64,000 bases of DNA from Moringa oleifera (GCA_021397835.1 JAJFZO010000028.1:3085501-3149500), one strand, 5' to 3'; positions 22,518 to 36,089 are shown, counted from the stretch's first letter. The notes: generated from the sequence alone by a model not told the origin. A program made the numbers and translations.

Positions 22518-23110
22518 TAATTAGTACTTAATACCTAAATGTACTTCAAAACTCTCGAGTGCTTTTACTTCTGCTGCTAATCCATTTCTCAAAATCCACA
22601 ACCTTAAGATCATTCCCTCTCTGTTTGAGTCTACTATAACTAACTGACTTTCTACTTTTTGTACTATCCCTTTCCTACATGTCTTTCTATCCCTATCTAA
22701 TTCCTTTTAAATATCCCTATTGCATTCTCCTAAAATGTCCATAACTTCTCCTCCTCTGCAATAACCATCAGAATCTCCATTTCTTGATCTTTTATTCTAT
22801 TCCCTAAGTTATCTACCTCATATATCAGCTCTAGTCACTAATTCCCTATACTCATAAATCTAGTTCTTCCACCTTTAGTAGACTTTGACCAGCAAACTTG
22901 CTCACAGAAATCCACAAGGCCCTTTCTCTGATTACCATTGCTATGCCAATTTGTATGACCACACCCAGTCTTAGGATAAGGCTCATAGCTTCTTAACCCT
23001 TTGATTTTATCATCACGCCTCTGTCATCACCTAAAACGCTATCTATACTCCTCGTCGACTTTCAGACATTATTTTTTACCACTTTTATTAGAGTCAATGC
23101 CATTAATTTG
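22518..23110 (-). other. Possible decayed coding stretch, unidentified
   Basis: On the - strand, 23,090-22,560 gives stretches rich in charged residues: EPYPKTGCGHTNWHSNGN and KGLVDFCEQVCWSKSTKGGR, then an LGNRIKDQEMEIL-like coiled segment and KELDRDRKTCRKG. This could be part of a retroelement gag or an eroded transposon gene, but I do not recognise the family. A TGTCACACC motif follows at about 23,124, which could be an LTR edge; this is a guess. Confidence 0.25.
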
Positions 23111-25430
23111 GCCGAAGAAGGGTTGTCACACCTTAACAAGAAAACCAGGTCAATTAGACCTGGATGACTTCTCATGAGGTTTAAATTACTCGATTTAAGG
23201 GGTTTCACGTCCATACTCTTTTTAATCCATTTTTTCACTTGTTAGGGCTTGATAATTCTTATAAAGGATAATGATATGAGGAAGACTTGCATTTTGCTTA
23301 TAATTTCAAATTAAGACTTATAAAAAAGTTGCATTTATTTGAAACTTATGTTTTTTTAACTTTCAATGTAAGACTTTCATCTATAATTTTTATTAATGTT
23401 AATGATCTTGCACATACACATAGTGTGCATGATGTTTATTTGTACATTTATTATAACACGTTTTAAAATACCATCAAAACAAATAAATTTTTTTATTTTA
23501 TTTAAACATTTATAGTTTACATATTTTTGTTAAGTTTAACGCGAAAAAAATATTTTGTTTCTTTTGATAGTGTTTTAAAGTGGTATTAAAATAATTGCAC
23601 AAGTAAAATGTTGAAACTACCAATACAAAAAATTACAAAAATTATAAAATTTATATTTTATTTTTAAAATTTTATATTATCAAAAATTTAAAAAATTTAT
23701 AAAAAGATAGCTCATAAATCGAGAATAGTTTAAATTTAAAATATCAATTTGAAAAAGAATGCATAATTTTACAATCAAAATATCATTATTTCTTTATAAC
23801 CGTTTCAGATAAAATTTACATTGAACCAAATTGAAACTTTAGATCCATAATTGAAAATTTGAAACAATGAAGCTTGAATTAATATTCGAACAATTTCAAT
23901 ATATTTTTTTTTTATCTTTACCCTTTGTTTTATTTTGCTTTTATTTTTTTTCTCTTTTTGTGTTTATAAGAATGAAGAGGATATTTACATCAACATCACG
24001 AATCACCCATAATCACAATCACTATAATAAAATAGGATATTAAAATGGTTTGATATGATGACCCATCAAGGTAATTGTTCATAAAGTTAGTTTTTACTAG
24101 CGTTTTTTTAATTACTAAAAAATAACATGAAAAATCATTAATTGAAGGAATAAAAAATTTTTGTTGATTTAAGTTATATTGATTTTTTTTTAAAAAATGA
24201 TAATATGTGACAATTTAATGAAATAAATAGTTAAGATTTATTTTATTTACAAAGAATAATTTTTTATTTTTAATTAAAAAATTTAACACAGATAAGATCA
24301 AAAATCCTAATCCCACTTAAAGATATTTAATATTAAAAATTTGTTTGTTCATTTAATATATTTTGAAGGGTTAATAAATTGTTTGATAGAAGAGAAGTTT
24401 GATTATTATTTATCTGTTTTGTCTACCGTAAAAATGAGGTGCCGAGGATGTGATCAAACAAATTGATGTTAAAATTGGCTTGGTATCGAATTTCATTAAA
24501 TATATGGTTAATAAACTGGTTGACCACATCCACATTAAGTGCACTTAAATGAGTGCTTCGAATAAGAATGACAATATCATGCTACACAGCTTCTTAGTTG
24601 GACTAATGTCATTACTCATTAGGCATGGGCGCATTTCATTAGCTCTTAGATTGTTGAATAAGTGTCACTGTTGGTTTAGGTTGCTCAAATTTATATGCTA
24701 TTTTTTAGTGGATTTGAATCTTTTATTATTTGAGTTATATTAAATTTTTGATAAAATAATAATACATAGTAATTTAATAAAATTAATAATTAATTTTTTA
24801 TTTGTTATTTAAATATTATAAATTATCAAATATTTTTTCAACTATTTATTGAAAGTTCAACACTAAGATAAAGATGCGATCATCCAAATCATTATAGATG
24901 ATGAATACAAATGTTTGTCTTGTAACATGAAATCCAAAATTACTTGGTTTATCCTTTTTAGTATTATTATCATTTTATATTTTTATTATTTGATTGTACA
25001 TGAACTAATTTTAAATTATATTAATAAATATTTAAATATTTTATATTTTATAAATATATTTTAAAATTAAAAAATTAATTTATTTAATTTATTCAATATT
25101 AAAAATAAATAATATTTATGAGATACCACAAGTCAATAGAATACAATATGAAATACATAGATGTGTAATGTGATTGCAATAGACTATCATATCCAACGAA
25201 TATATAAACTATTAAAATACAAAAAGGATGGAAAATTTAAAGCATGCATGCATATATAGTGTTATAAATATAATCTCGATAATTGTGTATATGACCCTTA
25301 TCGAGAAAAATGATCAAATTAAAATAATACACTAATGTTATAAGAGGGTCCCATCTAAGTCTTAGAGGGCATTAATTCATTTCAAAAGGCATACATAAAA
25401 GCATAAAGATTATCTAGCTGGTAATTAATC
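23111..25430. other. AT-rich intergenic stretch
   Basis: Very AT-rich, with many A- and T-runs and no reading frame with family resemblance. Nothing specific seen. Confidence 0.5.
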
Positions 25431-25439
25431 TAATTATGT

Positions 25440-26335
25440 TGATGCCAAATAAGTAATGACATTAATCCAACTATATGAAGGGCAATCCCAACCTCGATAT
25501 TTAACTTCGAACTTCGAAAACTCTCGACCTTGAACTAAATGAAGGGAAATTTTTATCTTGATCTTTGACTCTAAACTCGATTTAGGAAACTCTTGACTGT
25601 CAACTAGATGAAGGGCAATTTCAATCTTTATCCAATCTGGGAAACTCTTGACCTTGAACCATATGAAGGTTATTCCGATCTCGATGTTTGACTTCAAATT
25701 TAGAAACTCTCGACCTTGAACCAGATGAAAGGAAATCTCGATCCTAATCTTCGACTCTAAACCTCGATCTAAGAATCTCTTAATATTGAATTAAGTGAAA
25801 GGAAATCCTGATCTCAATCTTCAATTTCAAACTCCAATCTAGTGAACTAGATGAAGGGCAATCCCAATCTCGATCTTTGACTTCAAACTTTGAGACTCCT
25901 AACCTTGAACTAGATGAAGGAAAATCTCGATCTTGATCTTCGACTCTAAACCCTGATCTAGGAAACTTGTGACCTTGAACCAGATGAAGGAAAATCTCGA
26001 TCTTGATCTTCGACTCTAAACCCTGATCTAGGAAACTTGTGACCTTGAACCAGATGAAGGAAAATCTCGATCTTAATCTTTGAATTTGATCTTTGATTTA
26101 GGAAACTATTGATGTTGAAACAGATGAAGAGAAATCTCGATCTCAATCTTTAACTTTGAACTTTTAAAACTCCCAAACTTGAACCAAATGAAGGAAAATT
26201 TCAATCTTAGTCCTGGACTTCGAACCCTAATGTAAGGAACTTTTGACCTCAAACCAGATGTATGGAAATCCTAATCTCGCTTTTTGACTTTGAATTTCGA
26301 TATAGGAAACTCCTTACCTTGAGCTAGGGCTAGTA
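25440..26335. repeat. 70-bp minisatellite array
   Basis: About 12 degenerate head-to-tail units built on 'ttgaaccagatgaaggaaaa', 'tctcgatcttgatcttcgac' and 'taggaaactcttgacc'. The units at 25,905-25,974 and 25,975-26,044 are almost identical, and a third starts at 26,045, which fixes the period at 70 bp. The outer units are more diverged, so homogenisation was most recent in the centre. The repeats give reading-frame echoes on the - strand (LHLVQG, EFPKS) that are artefacts of the repetition. Confidence 0.85.
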
Positions 26336-26864
26336 TTAGGTCTTTTAAAATTATTTCTAAAGATTGTCTCTTTGTATCACTTCGCCTTCCCTCTGACTTA
26401 TGTAGGATCTCTTTTCTTGAAAAGCTATAGATGTAATTAGTTTTCATTAATGGTCTAACATCATGGAGGCTTTAAGTAATCTATTTGAAGATATTGTGGC
26501 CTTGCAAAGAGTGCCTGCATGGAAGTATTGCATTACATAGAGTTCAAGAACATGCAATAACTATGTCCACCTGTTACTATTATCATACAACAACCATGTT
26601 TCTCTTATTACTTTAATATTTTAATATATTTATGTTTTAATTTATTTAATTATTGATTATTTTCTTAATGGTCCATGACATCCATTCACTCTGGTGGTTA
26701 TAGATAGTTATCCATTTCCTAAAAAGTCTTGCAGTGATTGTAGTTATAACCTTAACTGCACATACAAGAATCGTTATGAATGAAATGCATAATTTCCAAC
26801 TCTCTTCCTTCTTTTGGATTCAGATCTTTTCTCTTCTAACCTCAACTTCCTTGTTAGGTAATAA

Positions 26865-26876
26865 TTGGTATGAGAG
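26865..26876 (+). promoter_or_regulatory. tRNA(iMet)-type primer-binding site
   Basis: TTGGTATGAGAG differs from the usual plant retrotransposon PBS (TGGTATCAGAGC) by a C-to-G change. It lies 15 bp before the ATG that opens the gag reading, the expected place for minus-strand priming. Confidence 0.6.
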
Positions 26877-26890
26877 AAATTTGATATATA

Positions 26891-27870
26891 ATGACCTCAA
26901 GTGAAGACCAATATTGAGTTTCTTGATGAAGTCCAGTGTAGGTTAGGCCAACAAGATGCAAACTTGCAAACCATCCTTACTGACTTAGAATTAATACATG
27001 CAAGCCAAGCATCCATGGTAACAGAACATCAAGTCAATTAGTTTGGCCTTAGAGAGTCTTCTCAAACCCAACCTTTTACTAAATCGACAAGCTTCCAAGA
27101 ACACGGTGCCTTGGAGCTTTTTTTTTTTTTCGAAGATTTGATAGGGAAGATCCTAATGGATGAATCTATGAAGCATAACCATTTTTTAATTTGAAAAGGT
27201 TTCTCTTACACAACAGGTCCAATTATCCTTATTCCACTTTGGAAGGTATTGCCCTTCAATGATATCTTTGGACCAATAAACTATGAAGATCCCTTTTGAG
27301 GCTTTTACACAATTATGATAAATCGCTACTGTGGTCCCTATGAGATGTAATTTAAGAAGCTATCTCAAAAAATAGATGGCCTTCTAGAAATTTATCTAAA
27401 TTAGTTGTTTTATCACGAGTAGATTAAAAGATCACATATGTTTAGACGCAAAAATCAAGCATTCTTGATCTTCATTAGATGCCATTAGAGTCGCACAACT
27501 TTTAGAGGAAGGTAACTCGCTCTAAAAAAAGTCATATCTATTATGTGCACTATTTGCCAGCTCCTTGCTAAAGGCTATGCTTGATCCTACTATTAAAAAT
27601 TTAAGTCCTCTAGTAGCTCTTAATATGGTGAACAATGCAAAGAGATTGACTAGCCAAGAAGCAAAAGAACAAAGATTGAAGGGTTAATGCTTTTATTGCG
27701 ATGAAAAATATCGCCTTGCACACATATGCCAATGTCGACCTCAATTTTTTATGATTAAGGATTTCGTGTCTCCTGATAAGGATGCCCGAAACTCAAGGGA
27801 AGAAGAAAAGCTTGCACCTGAACCCTTATCAGAAATATCCTTTCTTGCCATGGCAAGTGCAATGCATTCT
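26891..27870 (+). pseudogene. Ty3/gypsy gag, decayed
   Basis: The reading from ATG 26,891 (one frame change) gives a coiled N-terminus, LDEVQCRLGQQDANLQTIL. The capsid core is marked by FDREDPNGWIYEA near 27,130 and YSTLEGIALQ near 27,230. The C-terminal zinc knuckle CFYCDEKYRLAHIC is near 27,690-27,730, with AKEQRLKG before it. Stops are frequent. The order is that of plant Ty3/gypsy gag with a single knuckle. Confidence 0.75.
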
Positions 27871-28630
27871 TAAACTTTATGGATTACTGGTTAGTTTCTT
27901 AATCGAGATATTGCCCTCTTAATCAATAGGCTAGGCAATAGCAAGAAGGTTGGGACTTCTAGTGTTACAATGATTGTTGTTTCACATGGTTATCAAAAAC
28001 TAAGAAAAAGTGAAATATTTAAAATGAGTGAGGCTTACCTTGTTAATTCAAAACTATCTAGTGAAGGCTGATTTTTATGTGTTTATAGTGGTGTGCCAAG
28101 TAGTATTGCGTATGAAATGGCTAGAAACTTTCAAGTCGATAAAAATGGACTACAAAAAGCTGACCATGACTTTAGCTAGGAAGTTATTGTAAATGAGGAA
28201 TTATAGCATGTAAATAGGATCGATTTTTTGTTTTTTCAAATATCAACTTGTAGTAAAATAAAGACATTGAGCCATGCACTTTCACCTTACTTGAGGAAGC
28301 ATTTCCCTGAGTTCTAAGGGCTCTTTGTAAAACCAAAAAGCTTGCCACCTCAACATCTACATGACCATCGGATCACTCTATAACTGAATAATCAACCTAT
28401 CAATGTGAGACATTATAGGTAATGTTACTATTAAAAATCTAAGACTGAATGTATGGTTTGACAATTTTTGTAGGAATAATTAATATGTCGCAATGATAAT
28501 TCCTTCTCATCTTCTATTTTATTGGTTAAAAAAAGAAAAAAAATTAAAGGTTTTGTGTGGATTATAGACCCTTAAATAATATCATTGTCAAAGATCTATA
28601 TCCTGTTGATCACATGTTATGATATGAAAT
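27871..28630 (+). pseudogene. Ty3/gypsy protease and RT start, decayed
   Basis: After the knuckle come weakly preserved protease sequence and the linker LRKHFPEF, GLFVKPKSLPPQHLHDHRI (about 28,290-28,370). The first RT block follows, with SSSILLVKK and FCVDYRPLNNIIVKDLYPVD near 28,550-28,615. The RT active-site YxDD block is absent: homology ends at about 28,630. Confidence 0.75.
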
Positions 28631-30620
28631 TCTTTACTACAAATTTATTTAGATAATATTTTGAATCAAGTAATAACGATTCTCCAAATGAGCAAATAAT
28701 ATATTGAATAATTTAGATGATAATGTGCAGTGTTTTAGAATACCATAAAGTTTCACAACTTCCAAACAGTTTCAAAACTATATTGATCAATCATTTATAG
28801 ATAAGATAAGTGTAATTTATCTTCCAAAAAAATATTCTACACAAAAGGTTACATGCTTTAGTACATGTCATTATAAAGTTTTCTCTTTATATTTTTATAG
28901 TTTAGAGCCCATAGTTATACTTGCTTTGTCAAAATAAGGTGTGACAATAACCAAAATGAATCTTGTTTGTACATTTTAAAGCTCCCAAAAGTCGTTTTTA
29001 TCTTTTGGTATGAATGTCCATGAGCTTAAAGCGAAAAAGATTTTTGTATAAAAATTAATATTTGTAATTTATCTTCATTTTGTGACTATAACCACATGAG
29101 TCGATAATTATATAAAAATTATTTGTATATCATTGAAATAAAAAACATGAAATAACCATCACATTAGTTAATAATTAAAAAGAGAACTATCAATTAATAT
29201 CATCGCAAATATAATGAAAAAAGAGCTATCAATTAATGTTTGTGTTAGCTTCATTTTTGTCAATGATCATTAGAACTGACATCAAAAAATGAGAATTTCT
29301 AAGATTTTTATAGTTGATTTCAACAAAAACCAAATATGTTTGAAATTTTAATCATTAGTTTTTATGATAATCTGAGTATTAAAGTGGCCAAAATGTCAAG
29401 CTTAAAAGCTTTAGAGGGAAGTTTGAAAAGGAGTAGATGATTAAAACCTCCTTAATAAGCCCACATATACCCACTTTTTTAAACATCCCGAATTATAAAT
29501 CTTGAAATTATCTTCTTTCTTTATCACCATCATTTCTCAAATTGATCTAAAATTTTTAAAATTTTATTATTTTGCTTTATTCTCATTGCAAAATCACTTC
29601 TAATTATGTCATATTAATTTGCTTTGGGTCAATGATTTTTGGGGGAAAAAACTGCCTATTTAAATATTCTTTATTTTGCATGTCATTACTCTTTATAAGT
29701 TTTTAATTATTTTACTTTAACTCAAGAATAAAATTTATTGGGTAAGTTGATTTTTATCATATTTGGGTTATTTTCTTAATTTTTACATAATATTTATTTT
29801 TTATGATTTTGTAATTATTGAATTATTATTATTATTGTAATTTATTTGTACTTTTAGGATAGAAGAAAACTTGTGAGATAAATTATAAGATCACCATTGA
29901 GGCATCTTAATTTATTTTATTTTGTATTTATCAATTTTAAAATTTTATTTTATATGTTGTAATTTTTTATAATTTTTAAATTTAAAGTAGCTTTTAGTAT
30001 TAAGAATTAAGTTTAATGATAAGTCAATATAAAATTAATTAAATTTAAAATAAAATGAAAAGTTAGTATTCATATTGAATTTAAAGCAGAAGAAACTAGG
30101 GATAAAATATTTGAGTTAATATGAAATTATGAACAAATTATATTTTATAATATTATGATATGTATAATTTTTTAAAAACATTATAAATTATAATGTAGCT
30201 ATAAATATTGTTTATAGAAAATTAAAAACTAAGAGTTATATAATTATGAATTAATAAGTTAGTCAATAAATTAGACATTGTAGTATTACTGACTTAACAT
30301 GAGAAATTAAAGTTATATGAATTTACTAATTAATTAATTAGTTAGATCTTATATGTACTAATTTAATTATATTACAAATTCAAAATAAATTATAAACCAT
30401 AACATTATGAATTTAGAATTGAGTTAATAAATTTTATTTTTTATTATTTTAAATAAATAATCTTTTAATTAGTTAAAGAATTTTCTTATAAATCATATTT
30501 TCACGTAAAATCTCATAAGTATTAACAAAAATTTTAATTGCAGTAGTTTTTCAACATATAATGCATATATTTATTTTTGACAATATAAGATATATTAGAG
30601 GCTGGTCAGTGTCGACGCGA
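28631..30620. other. AT-rich stretch without genes
   Basis: No coding resemblance. Long A/T runs dominate from 29,700 on. Confidence 0.5.
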
Positions 30621-30623
30621 TAA

Positions 30624-31275
30624 GGAAAGAGCATTAGTCGATTTTAACCAAATTAATTTCGGTTAATTTAGTTTAATTTTTCAATTTTCTAATAATAATT
30701 CAATTATATAACTAATTTAATTAGTCGATTTCCAGTCAAAATTTTGTTCGATCAAATCAATTTAAAAAATTGATTTTTTATTTAATTATTAATTATTTTC
30801 TTATTATCAATTAACTATCAAATTAATTTGATTTTATTTTCATCTTTACGCAAAGATAAATTATTTTATGATAAAAGTAGTGAAAAATGAAGATAAAAAA
30901 TTCTAATATATAAAAAGTTATTATAATTGTTTGTGAATTTATTATGTAATTTATGTAATTGTTAACTTAATATATTATTTGATGTTTAATTTTGTAGAAT
31001 TAATTTATTGTAAAAGTTTTGTTTAATAATGTGTACATTAACTTTAGCTTTGAAATGATAAAAAAGTGTTTGTGTGAATTTGCTGTTAATTAATTTTATT
31101 TTATTTAAATTTTTTGTACAAAATTTTGATGTATTCGATTACCAATTGAATCGATAAAAAAAATTAGTTTAGTTTAATTGGTTTTTATTAACATCCGGTC
31201 GACTTTCGATTAGTTTCTTAATACGTTTGGTTAATGTGATTTTTAAAATTTTTAGATCGAATGCTCACCCCTAAA
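30624..31275. mobile_element. MITE-like inverted-repeat element
   Basis: The left edge reads 'gagcattagtcgattttaac' and the right edge reads 'gatcgaatgctcacccct'. The right reverse complement is AGGGGTGAGCATTCGATC, so the ends share GAGCATT.(A/G)TCGAT in inverted orientation. Internally both sides carry 'aaattaatttcggttaattt'-like runs in opposite orientation. Non-coding elements with a 'ggggtgagcattcggt' tip are common in plant genomes. Target duplications were not resolved. Confidence 0.45.
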
Positions 31276-31659
31276 CATGAGGTATGTACATTTACTGTTT
31301 TTGTCCTTTGTAAAGCGGTGCTCGAAATGATATGAATGTCTCATTCCAAAATAACTTAACAAATGTTAACTTAAATTATTATTTAAAAAATGTCTATAAT
31401 TATTTATGATATTCATATTTTCAAGCTTCCAAGATGTTTTTAATACTTCATATTATTATATGGAAGAAAAATTGTAAAATTTGTTTTGTCATTGAGGTGT
31501 TCATAACGAACACTATATATGTTATTATTTTTTAATTTAAATGCTAACATTTAAATTATTTTGACTCAATGTTCACATCAACTTTTTAACTTTGAGTGAG
31601 GGTACTATTTTATTAATACATATAACAATAATGTCTTTTTCTTCGGATATAAAAATTGC

Positions 31660-32100
31660 CTAATAATTGTTCTTATAATTGGTATAATTATTTGAAGCTT
31701 GAATTTAATTTTTTCATGTGTTTTTTTATTTAAAAAAACGTGATGCATAAAAAGAATGTAAATTGAAGTTTGAACTGAATAAATTTAAAAAAAAAAACTT
31801 TGAGTCTTTTATTTCAGGTTTTATGATGAAAATAAATCAAGATAAATACAAAATTCTTGCAATTAATAAATATGACAATGTTCTGTTCTATCAATTTATA
31901 AATTGCTTTATATTTGTTCTGATAATTGTTGTATTTATTTGGAACTTGAATTTGATTTTTTTTTTTTGTGTTTTTTTGTAAATACATGATGCATAAAAAG
32001 AACCAAATGTATTAAGGAAAAAGATTAACTCTTTTATATGAGGTTTTATGATGCGCATAGATTAGGGTAAATATGAAGCTCTTGCAATTGAAATTTTGCA
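31660..32100. repeat. Local direct duplication, ~240-bp spacing
   Basis: 31,670-31,870 and 31,912-32,095 align. They share 'ttgaatttaattttttcatg' against 'ttgaatttgatttttttttt', 'tgatgcataaaaagaa' in both, 'ttttatgatg' in both, and 'attcttgcaatt' against 'gctcttgcaatt'. Moderately diverged. It could be a two-unit tandem repeat or two copies of an unnamed element. Confidence 0.6.
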
Positions 32101-35100
32101 ATTTACACCATCATTATTAGAATACAAATCCTTCCAACTTATTTGATAAACAAATTATATTATTATATAATTTTGTAAAAAGTCTATTGTACTTATAAAT
32201 TTATTTAAAATTAAAAACTTATTTTAAAAAACTTAACTTAAATAAGTAATCATAATATCTAAAAATATTAATTTTTTAAAAAATAAAAATGTGAATATTG
32301 AAACAATGATAAATTTGATAGCAAAAACAAAGGCTCTATTACCATACCTTTCTTTTTAAATAATTTTTTAAAAAAATGTGTTACATTAATACAATAACAA
32401 TATTATAGTTTATCTTTTTATAAAATTGACAAATATAATTAATCAAATGGACAAATGCTTTTTAAAATTTTTAATATTATTTAAAAATAATAAAATAATA
32501 ATATTGATCCATTAATGATAAAATCTTTGATTATGTTTAAATAATTACAAAGATTTAAAAATAATAAATAATTTGTAATAAAATTTAATTAATACTGATA
32601 GTATAATCGTCAATTTTACATTAAATTGAAAATCATAATAAAAATAAAAATTATAAAAATTATTTTAAAATTATTAAATTATTATAATAATATAATTATC
32701 TATTTTATAATAAAATTAAAGACAAACGTTATGTAAAACTTTGATATTTCTCCTCATGTTAGTAGTAAAACTCTTATATTCAAAAAATAATAAATCAAAC
32801 TTTAATTTTTAATTTGGTCTAATTGAATCTTGTCAAAAAATTTAAAAATTAAAAATATTCACATTAGATATCTTATATAATTAACTTTGACTTAAAATTT
32901 TTTACAAATATAAAAATGTATTCAAACGACCATAAAAAAAAATTTTTAGATGTTTCCAAGATATATATATATATATATATAAATTTACATTGCTAAAAAA
33001 TTTAAAAAATTCACAATAAATAGATCTTAAATATAAAATAGTTCAAAATTGAGGGATGAACCCAAAATAGTGTTAAAAATTCATTTGAATTAATTTTCAG
33101 ACATTTTAACAATGCAAATATCCTTAATTTTTTATAACCATTTGAATTAAAATCTAATTTACATCAAATTAATAGATTAGTGTCTAATTTTTTATTTTTA
33201 AAATATGAAAGTTTGATTGATAACATAAAATTAATATTAAAGCTTTATAAACCTTTATCCCAAAATCAACTATTATACTATTTTATTTTAAAAATAAAAG
33301 CTTCAATTTTAATTTTAAAACTACCAATATTTTCTTACAGTTTTTATGATCACTTGTATAAATGATTGTTTCTGAATATTCAATGAAAGTGCTTTTGAAC
33401 CATTAAAAAAATCTATTTGACCATAGAGTATCCTTGTCAAATCGGTTGATATTTAAAACCGTATCAACAAGTTAGAATTGCATTTCATTACTACATTAAT
33501 GAAGACTATCTAAGAAAAGTTTATTTTTAAATTATTTTACTTTTTAGACGAAATTTTAGTTTTGAGCTTATTCCATATTTTCTTTTATTTATTATCTCAT
33601 GTAATTCTAGCTCTTACCATCTTAATGGTTATCAAAAAATTATTTTCTTATATCAAAGACAGAAAAATGTGATGGTAAAATAGTTTAGTTTTGATATAGT
33701 AAATAAAATATGAATTTGGATCCAAATAATGGATCTGTCAAGCCAAAAGGGAAGTTTATCCACTCTTCCATTTGAAATACATTAAAAGACTTTTTAAGTT
33801 GCAACAATGGAGAGGGTTTGATTACAAGTGAGCAAAAAATCGATTAAATTGATTAAACTAAACTATATCATTGAGTTCAATATGGTTTGATGATTTTTGT
33901 TTAGGTTAAATTTTTTTTAATGTGAACTGGGTCAATTCGGATAGAATCATAAAAACTCAATCAAAATTAAACTAAACCAAATATGTAAGAAATTATTAAT
34001 TTTCATTTTTGGGCTCCTCAAAATAATAATAATTTCAACATTACTTAATAATGTCTAGATATAAAAAGTAAACAATACTAAAACTATATATTTTTTTAAT
34101 TTTTTCACAAATAAGACTTATGGATGCAACTAATGGCTTAGTTGGAGATTGATCCATTATTTAATTAATTTTTTAAATATAAATCTTTTAAAAAATTATA
34201 AAATTTAAAAATATTAAATTAATTTAACAAGAATATAACAGACAATTATAGCAAATTAAGTGTAAAAAATTAATTTTATAAAATTTTTAGTATTATATAA
34301 AAATAATAAAATTATATTTGAGAATTTAAGAATAGAATAGTCTACTCTGTTCAATTAAATATAAAAAAATAAAAGTAATAATTAATTTAAAATAAAAATT
34401 AAAGACAAAGTAGTAGTAATATATTCATGGGTGTAATATTAGAATATATAATTATACTAAAAATTTAAAAATTCTAAACAATTACTGAAAACTAATAAAT
34501 TAATATAATAATGTTATTATCATTACTTTCATATTGAAACAAACAATTATAATACAGAAAACTATTATCATGAAATCGTTAATATATATAATTTTTTTCG
34601 GCTACATTTTTAACGTTCCTTGTATAGATAATTGTTATTGAACCATCAATTAAAACATATTTATTGTCGTGTATGCTTATCATATCAATTAGTAATGCAA
34701 AGTATTTCAACAAGTTGACATACATTTCAATAGCAATTCTTTCGTTCATCAAATCTCACATGTAAAAAGAATTAGAAGTCTTTAATAAGTGAAACAAGTG
34801 CCTTAGAATAAATTTTTCGCTATTTTATCCAAACATGTCTTTATCATATAAAAGAAAGTAAATTCTATTTTAGAGTGAAAATTGCAAAGAAGTACTCTTA
34901 CTTGTCAAAGTAAGATGCAAGACGTGGAAAGGTGCATAACATCAGTTAATATGTTATGCATCATAACTGCTAAAACCAAAATAAATGAAATAAATAAAGT
35001 TGTTTGATTTTTGACTTAGATTTCACACAAGATGGATGAAGTACTTATTAGCCACACATTGCAAGCTAAATTGGCATGAAATTCAAAATTTACCTCTAGG

Positions 35101-35980
35101 AATGACCAAAATTCACTCTATTTATCAATTTGGATTAGTACTTTACCCTTTCAGTTTTTTACAAACTTTTTACAATCCTAGTATAAGAAAATCAAGTTCA
35201 ATAGTTTTAAATTTTGTGGAATTATCATCAAGCATAATTTTTTTATTTCAAAATTTGTGATTAATTTAAGAGGAAAAAGTTAACTATTTACAAACCTAAT
35301 TTTTAGAATTGAAATTATTTCTTTATCTACATTCATGATTTTTTAGTTTCTCTTCCTTTTTTTTTTTTTGGCTTTTTTGTTTTGATAATGCTTGTTTTTA
35401 CTACAATAAAAGAGTTTGACATTGTAAGTATGCTATAGTTTGATTAGTACTTTGTTTTCAATTATTTATCATTTCACAGAAAAAAAAACACAAATATTTA
35501 TCTTTGATTCGATTCTCCTTGAGATTTTTCTTTTTGTGCTGTGTTTTAGCTTAGTGATCCATATTTATATATTTATTTTTAATGTCTACTTAATAAAGGG
35601 ATTGATCATTAGTGAATTCAATCAACTAAAAAAATCACAAGGAATTAGTAAAACAAGAATTTTATCCTTTTTTTGCCTTAAAAAGGGTGGGTGCTAGATC
35701 TTTTGTTTTGTTTTGTTTTTATTTTTTATTTTTGAGGATACCTATAATTAATTGACTTCACTTGGCTTTCTTTATATGTTAGCATATCTATTTACTAATT
35801 GATATAGTGATGCTAATAATGGTATGTTTTTTACCTTTTTCTTTTAAATGTTAAAGACTTTTTTACGCCTTTATAATTTTTGATTTAGAAATAAAATTAA
35901 TAAAAAATTTCTTACTGATGATTGTATTTTGTTCATATTGATGATATTACAGAATGGTTTACCAAGATATGTTTTATGTA
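32101..35980. other. Extremely AT-rich desert
   Basis: No gene seen. It contains an AT-dinucleotide tract at about 32,961-32,980. At about 33,830-33,985 a short piece ('gtgagcaaaaaatcgattaa', 'attaaactaaaccaa') resembles the MITE-like tip at 30,624-31,275 and may be a second, shorter member. Poly-T tracts occur near 35,360. Short open stretches here follow from base composition. Confidence 0.5.
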
Positions 35981-36089
35981 TAGTGTAGACACCTAAATTT
36001 AGCTTTAAATTTTGAGAAAAAGGTGAAAAAAAGTTAAATATTAAAAACTCTTTTTAAATCAGCATTATGCAATCAAAATCCAAAATTAT

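Larger units (their letters stand above)
26460..28630 (+). mobile_element. Ty3/gypsy retrotransposon, 5' half
   Basis: A probable 5' LTR ends at about 26,856, followed by a primer-binding site at 26,865, then gag, a protease region and the first part of reverse transcriptase. The element is cut off at about 28,630 in the first RT block. No 3' LTR is recognised downstream. The LTR start is unclear and the value given is an estimate. Confidence 0.65.

Noticed and set aside
25440..26335. CRISPR-like array.
   Set aside because: Units are contiguous degenerate 70-bp repeats without unique spacers, in a plant genomic context.
26460..28630. Endogenous pararetrovirus.
   Set aside because: LTR edge, iMet-type primer site directly before gag, and gag knuckle layout fit Ty3/gypsy; no movement-protein-like sequence was seen.
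31763..31981. Hydrophobic open frame resembling a small membrane protein.
   Set aside because: Phe/Ile/Asn/Lys-rich composition is expected of AT-rich DNA, and it spans a duplicated noncoding repeat.
35440..35697. 85-codon hydrophobic open frame.
   Set aside because: Composition-driven in a T-rich tract; no similarity or context.
30000..35900. tRNA, rRNA or snoRNA genes in the desert.
   Set aside because: No cloverleaf-box or conserved RNA motifs noticed; base composition is too AT-rich throughout.
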